From Acidobacteriota bacterium (lineage in GTDB: Bacteria; Acidobacteriota; JAAYUB01), in NCBI GenBank assembly GCA_017996395.1, contig JAGOHA010000009.1:1-50023 (forward strand): a DNA stretch of 50,023 bases, given 5' to 3'. Below, one piece after another: positions 14,922 through 22,240 of this stretch. A program made the position numbers and the translations under genes. The notes below the pieces were generated by a model. That model was not told where the DNA came from and made no database searches. It was given only the letters and a program-made list of their open reading frames with translations. Within the stretch, counting starts at the first letter, position 1. Every line of letters starts with the position of its first letter.

Positions 14922-15449
14922 ATGACGATATGTCCCCGCTACATGCCGGCCGGCATGGTGCTGGCGGTCCTTTGGGCGGCCTTGTGCCTGCCCCTGGCAG
15001 CCCAGGATCCTGACATGAAACGGCTGGATCTGCTGGATTTGCCCGGCAAGTGGTGGAAGCACGAGCGGGTGGTCGCCGAACTGAAGCTCACCCCGGCGCA
15101 GATCGAGCAGATCGACACCGTGTTTGTGGAGCACCGGAAAAAATTGGTGGATGGCAAAGCCCGTTTGGAGAAACTCCTGCTGGACTTTCAACAGGTCTCC
15201 GATCAGGTGGACGTGAACCGGGAGCAGACGCTCCGGCTGGTGGATCAGATTGCCCAGGCACGCGCGGAAATGGTACGAAACACCATCCTGATGCAGTTGG
15301 ACATCCGGGACCGGCTGACTCCGGAGCAGCGGATCGAATTGAAGCGGTTGAAAGAAGAACTGCGCGGCGAGATGCGCCGCCGGTTGATGGAGCGGCACAT
15401 GGATGGCCGGGGTGCCCGCCCGCGATCCGGGGAACATCCACGGGATTGA
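14922..15449 (+). CDS. Spy/CpxP-like periplasmic protein
   Basis: 175 residues with GGAGGT four bases before the ATG. A signal peptide ends at LPLAAQ. The mature protein is almost wholly helical and charged, with two LTxxQ-type motifs (LKLTPAQIEQI and LTPEQRIELKRL). These are the hallmark of the Spy/CpxP and heavy-metal-resistance (CnrX-like) group. E. coli Spy is an ATP-independent periplasmic chaperone and CnrX senses metal for an ECF/anti-sigma pair. Placement as third gene after ECF and anti-sigma genes fits a sensor or stress chaperone in the same circuit. Direct metal ligands are not evident. Confidence 0.78.
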   Translation: MTICPRYMPAGMVLAVLWAALCLPLAAQDPDMKRLDLLDLPGKWWKHERVVAELKLTPAQIEQIDTVFVEHRKKLVDGKARLEKLLLDFQQVSDQVDVNREQTLRLVDQIAQARAEMVRNTILMQLDIRDRLTPEQRIELKRLKEELRGEMRRRLMERHMDGRGARPRSGEHPRD

Positions 15450-15534
15450 GGGAATGTCCGGCCAGACGGCGCATCTGATCGGTTGCACCGCGCCCCAGCC
15501 GGCACGTTCAGATCGTTTTCGGAACCGCTTCGGA

Positions 15535-16848
15535 TCAGGCGTCAGCGGTGGTGGACGCAGCGGAGTGTTCGAGGATGGTCAGGCGGACCCTCCGAACCTG
15601 TCGATTGGATACTTCCTGCACAGAAAATCGGTAATTGCCCCAGTTCAGCGACTGATGAAGCTCGGGCACCCGACCCAGTTGATCCATCAGGAAGCCGGCC
15701 AGGGTGGCATAGGTTTCATCGCTCGGGAGCGGCTCGGGGAAATACCGGTTGAACTCCCGGATCGGCAGCAGGCCTTCGAGCGAATACTGGCCTGGGCCCA
15801 GCCGGTGGATGGGGAAATGACCCGCATCGCTCATCCGCTGGATCTCACCGACGATTTCTTCGAGCACATCATCCATGGTCACCACGCCTTCGAACTGTCC
15901 GAGTTCATCTACAACCACAGCGAACTGGACGCCGGTGCTCCGGAACTGCCTGAGAATGTCGTCGATGGGGGCCGTTTCCGGGACAAAGGTGGCCGGGCTG
16001 ACCAGCTGCCGTATAGTCAAACCGGGGGTGCCGGTTCTGGCATGTGCCATCCGGCTGAACAGGTCCCGCAGCCGAACAACCCCCACAATGTTTTCCGGCA
16101 CGGTGTCATAAACCGGGACGGTCGAAAAATCATGCCGCAGGAAAACGGCTTGGATTTCATCGAGACCGGCCGCGATATCGACCATCACGACCTTGGGTCG
16201 CGGGACCATGACCTCGCGCACCGGAATATTGGCGAATTCAAACAGCTTGTGGATCATCTCCAGTGATTCGGGTGGGATATCATTATCGCTGTAATGGGTG
16301 AGCAGCGTTTTCAGTTCTTCTATGGACAGTCGCTGGAGAGGTGACTGCTCGTGAACATCGATGAACAGGCGAAGCAACACGCGACTGGCGGCCATCGACA
16401 CGCGGACAATCGGGGAAAGCAACCAGGTGACACCGCGGATTGGTAGAATCACCCGAAAGGCGTAGCGCTCCGGCTGCCGGGCGGCCAGGGTTTTGGGAGT
16501 GATCTCGCCGAAGACGAGAATGATGATGGAAATCAAAATGCTGGCGGCGACTTGGGCGATCTCATTTTGAATACGTAGGATTTCCCGAGTGGTCAAGGTG
16601 GCGATGAGATAGGATGTCAACACTGCTGTGGCGGTGTTGACCAGGGTATTGCCCAGCAGAATGGGGGAAAGTACCTTTTCCGGATGGTCCAGAATGGTCA
16701 GGAGAAATTCCGAGCGCCGGGTCTTGTTGTCTGCCAGGAACCGGATGCGGTACCGGTTGAGCGAAAGTAACGCCGTCTCGGACAGAGAGAAAAAAAACGA
16801 CAGTCCGATTGTGATGAGGATTCCAATTCCAAGAAACAGGTATTGCAT
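15535..16848 (-). CDS. CorC/HlyC-type CBS-domain membrane protein
   Basis: 437 residues with the standard architecture: a DUF21 (CNNM) membrane domain with four helices (1-190, including the acidic-Pro signature FGEITPKTLAARQPE), a CBS pair (about 200-320), and a C-terminal CorC_HlyC domain (about 335-425: GQYSLEGLLPIREFNRYF). Relatives are magnesium/sodium antiporters or cobalt-magnesium efflux proteins. The old name haemolysin is misleading. It lies 12 bases after the carD gene on the same strand and is probably co-transcribed with it. Confidence 0.9.
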   Translation of the reverse strand: MQYLFLGIGILITIGLSFFFSLSETALLSLNRYRIRFLADNKTRRSEFLLTILDHPEKVLSPILLGNTLVNTATAVLTSYLIATLTTREILRIQNEIAQVAASILISIIILVFGEITPKTLAARQPERYAFRVILPIRGVTWLLSPIVRVSMAASRVLLRLFIDVHEQSPLQRLSIEELKTLLTHYSDNDIPPESLEMIHKLFEFANIPVREVMVPRPKVVMVDIAAGLDEIQAVFLRHDFSTVPVYDTVPENIVGVVRLRDLFSRMAHARTGTPGLTIRQLVSPATFVPETAPIDDILRQFRSTGVQFAVVVDELGQFEGVVTMDDVLEEIVGEIQRMSDAGHFPIHRLGPGQYSLEGLLPIREFNRYFPEPLPSDETYATLAGFLMDQLGRVPELHQSLNWGNYRFSVQEVSNRQVRRVRLTILEHSAASTTADA

Positions 16849-16860
16849 GCCGGCTGCGAT

Positions 16861-17382
16861 TTAGGCGTTCCCAATGTTCTTGGTGCCCAGGGACACCACC
16901 AGGGCCTGGTCAATCTGCCGTTCGACAGCATCTTCCGGCATGTTTTCGGCGGCGGCGAGTTCCGACACCAGGAGTCTTTTAGCCTTGTCGTACATCTTTT
17001 TTTCTCGGAACGACAGGCTCTTTCGGCTGTTCACTTTGGCCAGGATCCGGACGACTTCGACGACGTCGGTGATCCGGCCGCTTTTCATCCGCTCGGTATT
17101 TTCGCGAAACCGGCTCTTCCACTCCTTGATCTGCTGCTTCACCTCGGGATTGGCCATCTGGAGCAGGAAAAGCAGGTTGCGGGCATCCTTCTTGGAGATG
17201 ATGCCGCGCAGGCCGATGGTCTCGGCGTTCTGTACCGGCACGAGGATCATGGAGTTGTTCTCAAACAACCGGAGCTGATAGAACTGGATCTCCTGACCGA
17301 AGACATTCTGCCGGGTGATGGTCTCCACTACACCCAATCCATGGTTCGGGTAGATGACCTTGTCACCGATGTTGAAATGCAT
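16861..17382 (-). CDS. CarD family RNA polymerase-binding regulator
   Basis: 173 residues from the ATG at 17382. The N-terminal domain (MHFNIGDKVIYPNHGLGVVE, then MILVPVQNAETIGLR) is the Tudor-like RNA polymerase interaction domain shared with the transcription-repair coupling factor. The C-terminal helical domain (about 75-165) contains EWKSRFRENTERMKSGRITDVVEVV, typical of CarD. CarD proteins bind the polymerase beta subunit and stabilise open promoter complexes, mainly at rRNA and stress promoters. The family is recognised with high confidence. Target genes cannot be read from here. Confidence 0.92.
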   Translation of the reverse strand: MHFNIGDKVIYPNHGLGVVETITRQNVFGQEIQFYQLRLFENNSMILVPVQNAETIGLRGIISKKDARNLLFLLQMANPEVKQQIKEWKSRFRENTERMKSGRITDVVEVVRILAKVNSRKSLSFREKKMYDKAKRLLVSELAAAENMPEDAVERQIDQALVVSLGTKNIGNA

Positions 17383-17599
17383 GGTCGTTGCCTCTTGGAA
17401 CGTCACCCATTATATCTGATCGAGTTCAGGTATGTCAAATTGACACACGGCAGAGGGGACTTGGCTGGGTTGCCGTCCAGCCTGATGAACCGGGGTCATG
17501 CCGCAGCTTTCGGATACTGTCGCTCTCGTAATCCCGACATCGCGTGTCTACCTGTCCGCCTCCATCCAGCCTGCTTGCGTGATGCGGACGCGAGGGGTC

Positions 17600-18811
17600 T
17601 TAAATCAGGGATTCGTAGAGGCTGAAGGTCTTCCGGGCAATGGCTGTCCAGGAGAAATGTGCTTCGACGCGCGCCCGGCCGGCGAGGCCCATTGACCGGG
17701 CCAACGCCGGCGCACTGGCCACCCGGTTGATGGCGGCGGCCAGATCGCGCGAGAAGGCTTCGGCATCGACCGGTTCGAAGGTTCCTTCCCGAAGGGCCAA
17801 CGGGACAAGCAGCCCGGTCTCTTCGGGAACGACCACCTCCTTTATGCCGCCGACGGCCGAAGCCACCACCGGCGTCTCGCAGGCCATGGCCTCCAGGTTG
17901 ATGATGCCGAAAGGTTCGTAGACCGACGGGCAGCAGAAGACGGCCGCGTGGGAGTAAAACTGGATGACCTGATCGCGCGGCAGCATCTCCTGGATCCAGA
18001 TCACGCCGGGCCGGCCGGCAGCGGCGCGGGCGACACCATCGGTCATCTCGCGCCGGATGTCGTCGGTGTCGGGCGCGCCGGCGCAAAGCACCACCTGAAG
18101 GCCGGGGTCGATGTGGGGGATGGCGCGGACCAGATGGATGATTCCTTTCTGCCGGGTGATCCGCCCGACGAACAGGACGAAAGGTCTGGCCGGATCCACA
18201 CCCCAGCGGCTCAAGGCGTCCACCGCCGCCGTACGGCGGTATTGGTCCAGATCGATCCCGTTGTGAATGACATGCACACGTTCCGGCTGGACCTGGAAAT
18301 GGCGCAGCACATCCGCACGTGTCTCCCGCGAGACTGCGACGATGGCGTCCGCCGCTTCCATGGCGGTGCGCTCCATCCAGCAGCTGAGGCGGTATCCGGC
18401 GCCCAACTGCTCTTCCTTCCATGGACGGAGCGGTTCCAGAGAGTGCACCGTCAGCACATGGGGGACGGCCCACAATTTCTTGGCCCAGAAGCCGGCCATG
18501 GCCGTGTACCATGTGTGGGTGTGGACGACGCTCGCGTCCAACCGGTCCTTGGCCATGCACAGGCTGCGGTGCAGGGCGTCCAGCGCACCCTCGAATCGGA
18601 TGTCGGTGTGCTGGCCGGCTTCGGTCCACATTCCGTACCCGCGGACAGTGAGATCGGGGCCGTCCACCGTCTGGTCGCCAAAACTCCGGACCAGCACCGG
18701 GACAAGGCGGGACAGTTCCCGGCTCAGGTACTCCACGTGAACGCCGGCGCCGCCGTACACATAGGGCGGGTATTCCTTGGTGAGGATGGCGATTCGACTC
18801 GGGTGTGGCAA
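17600..18811 (-). CDS. glgM: GT4 glycogen/maltose-1-phosphate synthase (GlgM/GlgA type)
   Basis: 403 residues of the GT-B fold, GT4 family. Visible features are the N-terminal TKEYPPYVYGGAGVHVEYL, the donor-site VGRITRQKGIIHLV and the C-terminal CPSVYEPFGIINLEAMACETPVV. The start and overall pattern match the actinobacterial glycogen synthase group, shown for M. tuberculosis GlgM to make maltose 1-phosphate from ADP-glucose and glucose 1-phosphate. The call is supported by its divergent neighbour, a maltokinase, which makes the same intermediate from maltose. Translation starts at TTG with GGAG seven bases upstream. A true elongating glycogen synthase is the alternative. Confidence 0.85.
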   Translation of the reverse strand: MPHPSRIAILTKEYPPYVYGGAGVHVEYLSRELSRLVPVLVRSFGDQTVDGPDLTVRGYGMWTEAGQHTDIRFEGALDALHRSLCMAKDRLDASVVHTHTWYTAMAGFWAKKLWAVPHVLTVHSLEPLRPWKEEQLGAGYRLSCWMERTAMEAADAIVAVSRETRADVLRHFQVQPERVHVIHNGIDLDQYRRTAAVDALSRWGVDPARPFVLFVGRITRQKGIIHLVRAIPHIDPGLQVVLCAGAPDTDDIRREMTDGVARAAAGRPGVIWIQEMLPRDQVIQFYSHAAVFCCPSVYEPFGIINLEAMACETPVVASAVGGIKEVVVPEETGLLVPLALREGTFEPVDAEAFSRDLAAAINRVASAPALARSMGLAGRARVEAHFSWTAIARKTFSLYESLI

Positions 18812-19145
18812 GGCGTGGCTCCAAAGCCCTTTCGGGGATTGCGCTTCTTACAGTACAATGCATCATATTGGTTTTTCCGGCCGGCCGCAAGGCCTTCGCC
18901 TGTGACGGCAACTCCGGCGAGGAGATGTTCATGGCCTGCTCGATACCGCAGAACGCCCGTTCCGGCAAGCCGAACGTCAGGCTGACAGCCGGCCCACAGT
19001 CTAGCCCTGCGGGAGGGAGGCTCGTTCGGTTCCGTCCGGCTCGACGCGGTCAACTGGCTGCGGTCATCGTCGCCGTCGCCGGAGTGGTCAACCGGCGACC
19101 GATACTGAGGGTCCGACGGGCTCGAAGGGTGGGAGAGGCGGAGGC
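18812..19145. other. Divergent intergenic region of glgM and maltokinase
   Basis: A 334-base gap. It holds the candidate glgM promoter, a short hairpin GGCC-GCAA-GGCC with a GNRA-type loop around 18881, and the purine-rich ribosome site of the maltokinase gene (GGAGAGGCGGAGGC). I looked for riboswitch cores (cyclic di-GMP, cobalamin, SAM) and saw none. No convincing coding frame with a ribosome site is present. Confidence 0.5.
18862..18890 (-). promoter_or_regulatory. Candidate glgM promoter
   Basis: On the minus strand TTGCGG (18890-18885, 3/6), a 17-base spacer and TATGAT (18867-18862, 5/6), about 50 bases before the TTG start. Confidence 0.4.
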
Positions 19146-20672
19146 ATGAACATTCACACCCAACCGGCGCCTGCCTGGACCGTGGCCGTGGCCGCCCTGC
19201 CGGCGGAGTGGTTCCGCGCGGCCCGCTGGTTCCAGGCCAAAGCAGAGACGGTGCGTTCGATTCGACTGGTTGACGTCCTGGACTTGTCTCCGCTATTGCC
19301 ACCGGGAGATCGCTGCCTGGCAATCGCCCTGGTGGAGGTGGCCGCCGGCGACGGATCCCCTGAGTTGTACCAGCTCCCGCTTTGTCTGGAACCGGACAGG
19401 GGAACGGGACCAGAACCCTCGTTTTCGGTGGGAGCGGGCTGGACGGTGCGCGAGGCGCTGGAGGAACCGGCGTTGCACGCAGTGATGATCCGGCTCATGG
19501 GTGAGGGGTGCACACTGGCGGGCGGGCGCGGCACGTTCCACTTCGAATCATTCCCGCCGCCACTCTGGCGACAGGTCCATCCGCTGGCGCAGAATTCAAC
19601 CAATTCGCTGATCCTGATCAAGGCTGACGTGGTCTGTAAGTTCATCCGCCGGTTGCCCGCCGGCCAGTCGTCAGAACTGGAGATGAACCGTTTCCTCGCC
19701 GCCGCCGGTTCGTTCCAGAACCTGCCGCCTCTGGAGGGGGCGCTCAGTTACCGGGATGCCAGTGGAGGGGAACACACCCTGGTCATCGCCCGGCGGTATG
19801 TGGAGAACCAGGGCGATTTCTGGCACGGCACTCTGCACTTTTTATCCCACTGGCTCCATCTGCTGACGGAAACCCGACCGGAATCCGGTACGGAGCCGCC
19901 GTTTAAAGATACCTCCAGCTATCTGGATCGGGTGCGCCGTCTGGCGAACGTTTTGGCGACGATGCATCGCACATTGACTGCGGAGGGACTGGAGGCGGCA
20001 TTTGCACCAGAGCCGATCACACAGGCGGATCTGGCCCGTTGGAGCGGCGCAATGGCAGCGGGTGCGGCCGCCATCCTTGACAAGATCGCGTCCCGGGAGC
20101 CCGGATCGCACCCGGTCATGCGTGATTTCCACGAACACCTTCCGGAAATACGCCGTCAGATCCCGGACGCCTTCCGTCGACTGGCCGCACTCCGACTTGA
20201 CGGATGGATCAAGTGCCGGATTCATGGCGATTTCCACCTGGGGCAGGTCCTGCTGGTGGGAGACGATTGTTTCGTCATGGATTTCGAGGGCGAGCCCCTC
20301 AAAGCAGCGGCGCAACGGGTTGCCAAATACAGCCCGCTCAAGGATGTGGCCGGCCTGCTCCGTTCGTTCCACTACGCCATGTACGCCGCCCTCTTCGACT
20401 GGGAGGAGCGGCACCCGCTGTCGCGGGAAGCCTTTAGAGCCCTGGAATGCCGGCTGGCGGAATGGAATCGGTCGGTGGAACAAATCTTCCGGGATACCTA
20501 TTTCGCGGAAATGGGCTGGACTGAAAGCAGCGAATTGTCCGAATTCTTGACCGTGCTCAAGCTGGAAAAAGCGGTCTACGAGCTGGACTATGAAATCAAC
20601 AACCGGCCCGCCTGGTTACCGATTCCCGTCAGCGGTCTCCGGGCCTGCCTGATAGAAATTTTTCAAACCTGA
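19146..20672 (+). CDS. mak: Maltokinase (Mak/Pep2)
   Basis: 508 residues. An N-terminal cap domain begins with WFRAARWFQAKAETV, the counterpart of the RWFAGK motif in maltokinases. The aminoglycoside-phosphotransferase-like kinase domain carries the Brenner loop IHGDFHLGQVL (His360, Asp362) and the metal site DFEGE (Asp379). It continues with SPLKDVAGLLRSFHYAMYAAL and ends YELDYEINNRPAWLPIPV, all typical of Mak. The enzyme phosphorylates maltose to maltose 1-phosphate, the donor for GlgE in alpha-glucan synthesis. The neighbouring divergent glgM would make the same intermediate from ADP-glucose. GlgE, GlgB and TreS are not in the window. Confidence 0.9.
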   Translation: MNIHTQPAPAWTVAVAALPAEWFRAARWFQAKAETVRSIRLVDVLDLSPLLPPGDRCLAIALVEVAAGDGSPELYQLPLCLEPDRGTGPEPSFSVGAGWTVREALEEPALHAVMIRLMGEGCTLAGGRGTFHFESFPPPLWRQVHPLAQNSTNSLILIKADVVCKFIRRLPAGQSSELEMNRFLAAAGSFQNLPPLEGALSYRDASGGEHTLVIARRYVENQGDFWHGTLHFLSHWLHLLTETRPESGTEPPFKDTSSYLDRVRRLANVLATMHRTLTAEGLEAAFAPEPITQADLARWSGAMAAGAAAILDKIASREPGSHPVMRDFHEHLPEIRRQIPDAFRRLAALRLDGWIKCRIHGDFHLGQVLLVGDDCFVMDFEGEPLKAAAQRVAKYSPLKDVAGLLRSFHYAMYAALFDWEERHPLSREAFRALECRLAEWNRSVEQIFRDTYFAEMGWTESSELSEFLTVLKLEKAVYELDYEINNRPAWLPIPVSGLRACLIEIFQT

Positions 20673-20709
20673 ATCTCCCAGTTAAGGAAACCGCAAACAG
20701 GACAGCCGC

Positions 20710-20727
20710 GACACCCGTTGCGGTGTC
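20710..20727 (+). terminator. Weak hairpin after maltokinase gene
   Basis: GACACC and GGTGTC form a 6-base stem around a 6-base loop, 38 bases after the stop codon. No U-run follows. The surrounding 270 bases (20673-20942), between two convergent genes, show nothing else I can support. Confidence 0.25.
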
Positions 20728-20942
20728 CCGCCGGCAGGCGCATTTCTAGCATGGCTCGCCAGCGGAAGCGCAATCGGTGCAATGGTGGATGGCTCAACGT
20801 TGACGGAACGACCGGGATGGTGAACGCTCGCCCAACCCGGCACATCGTGTTGAAGGATGGAACGGCCAAAGCAGCAGGAAGGACTCATGCGCCACTGGTC
20901 GAGAACATGAGCCGGAATTTCAAGCTGTTGCAGTGATCGGAC

Positions 20943-21452
20943 TCATGCCGGCTCGATCACCGTCACGGCCCACCAGGGGCCCCGGCTGCGGCCCAGCAGA
21001 GCCGCCCAGTACCAGCTGGAAATGTCGGTCCAGGTTGCGCCGCCGGCGTCGATGATCCGCTCCCGGATCCGCAGCCGCTCGGCGCCGCGTTCCGCGTGCA
21101 AACACCCCCACCGGGAGCCGCTTGGTGCCGCCCAGACGGGCAGTGGACGGACCTGATAACCTGAACCGCGAAAACAGTCCGCTGCCGGATGCAATCCGCG
21201 TGATGGTTCGGCCAGCCAGCGTAACAGCACCACGCGTCCGTCGAGGTGAAACCGGCCGATCTGACCGGGGAACCGGGCGGCAACCGAGCGGTCGAAATCG
21301 GTCAGCGACGCCGGAACCAACGAGCAGCCCTCGAAGGTTGCCGGCCAGCCGGGGAACGCCGCAGGGCGGGGAGTCCGGTTGCCCGTCGGCGTCACGACTG
21401 GAAGTCCGGCAACGGCGGCGCATGCGATCCAGAAGATCACGCGGCGGAGCAT
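20943..21452 (-). CDS. EpsI/DUF3485-like exosortase-associated protein
   Basis: 169 residues from the ATG at 21452 (GGAGGG upstream), overlapping the exosortase gene by 16 bases. An N-terminal membrane anchor (about 2-20) precedes an extracytoplasmic domain. Its RGLHPAADCFRGSGYQV segment resembles the His-Pro...Cys...Gly-Tyr/Trp core of EpsI (DUF3485), and it ends with GGATWTDISSWYWAALLG and a Trp-rich strand. EpsI domains are found fused to, or encoded beside, exosortases, where they are thought to assist processing. The resemblance is to the motif rather than the whole length, so the family call is moderate. The operon position supports it. Confidence 0.68.
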   Translation of the reverse strand: MLRRVIFWIACAAVAGLPVVTPTGNRTPRPAAFPGWPATFEGCSLVPASLTDFDRSVAARFPGQIGRFHLDGRVVLLRWLAEPSRGLHPAADCFRGSGYQVRPLPVWAAPSGSRWGCLHAERGAERLRIRERIIDAGGATWTDISSWYWAALLGRSRGPWWAVTVIEPA

Positions 21453-22240
21453 GGCACCCTCCGATCCAGCAGGTGCATCAGCAGCAGTACCACCCCCGCC
21501 GCGGCGGCGAACACTCCCAAGCCGATGCCTTCGTGCGCCCAAGCCGGCATTGGGACGATGGCGGTCTCACGGAAAAACAACACGGCGTTCCGAATCCCGT
21601 TAGCCAGAACTACGGCGCCGGCGGCGCCGACGAGCGCGCCCAGAGTGCGCCAGAGACCGAATCCCATCCAGACCGCCAGGAAGCAGGCCATGAGCAGGCC
21701 GGTCCAGAGCATCCGTACACCACTGCACGGGGCGTCCAACAGCACCGTCTCCCCCAACCAATTCAGAGTGACGCCATGGGCTTCGACAGCAAAACCTGAG
21801 AGCCGGATCAACGGCGCGGCGATCGCGGTGGCTGCCAGTCGTAGTGGATAGCCCAAAAAGTAATGCATGGATGCGCCCACCGGCAGGGCCAGGAGCAGCA
21901 GGCCGGCCAGCCCCGGGTGGAACAGCCGGGCGAAACATGTCGCGCTGGCCAGGACGCCCAGCGCCAGCGTGGCCGGAACCGCCCGCACCAAAGGCGGCGC
22001 CCAACAGAGGCACAGGGCATAGACCGCAAGCAGTCCAGTCAGCACCGGAAGCAGCGATGCCGGCAACCGGGTCGTGGCTCTCCGACCCAGCGCCAGAGCG
22101 ATCACCGCACCCAGCGCCAGCACCCCCCACTGTTCGTCGGAGCCGTCCCCCAGTCGCAACACATACCACCGCCACACCGGCCAGGTGGCGGCGGTCAGAC
22201 CAACGAGCAGGGCCAAGGGGTGGTCCAGGATGACTCTCAT
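21437..22240 (-). CDS. Exosortase (PEP-CTERM sorting transpeptidase)
   Basis: 267 residues, about seven to eight hydrophobic segments. The catalytic set of the exosortase/archaeosortase family is present: Cys172 in LLDAPCSGVRMLW, Arg217 in ANGIRNAVLFF and His236 in AWAHEGIGLGVF. The enzyme cleaves C-terminal PEP-CTERM tails and attaches or releases the substrate at the cell surface. The ATG at 22240 overlaps the stop of the VIT/VWA gene (ATGA); another ATG three codons upstream is possible. The gene directly before it encodes a protein with exactly such a tail, which makes a dedicated enzyme-substrate pair likely. I cannot assign it to a numbered Xrt subtype with confidence. Confidence 0.9.
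   Translation of the reverse strand: MRVILDHPLALLVGLTAATWPVWRWYVLRLGDGSDEQWGVLALGAVIALALGRRATTRLPASLLPVLTGLLAVYALCLCWAPPLVRAVPATLALGVLASATCFARLFHPGLAGLLLLALPVGASMHYFLGYPLRLAATAIAAPLIRLSGFAVEAHGVTLNWLGETVLLDAPCSGVRMLWTGLLMACFLAVWMGFGLWRTLGALVGAAGAVVLANGIRNAVLFFRETAIVPMPAWAHEGIGLGVFAAAAGVVLLLMHLLDRRVPCSAA

Noticed and set aside
17496-18968. Long open minus-strand frame overlapping glgM
   Set aside because: Same strand but another frame of a clear glycosyltransferase; Arg/Pro/Gly-rich with no motif.
18812-19145. Riboswitch in the glgM-mak gap
   Set aside because: There is a short GNRA-loop hairpin, but no conserved core of the cyclic di-GMP, cobalamin or SAM classes could be matched.
20751-20936. 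Possible 61-residue plus-strand protein between mak and the EpsI-like gene
   Set aside because: No ribosome site, no recognisable pattern, and Arg-rich composition. It could be real but I cannot support it.
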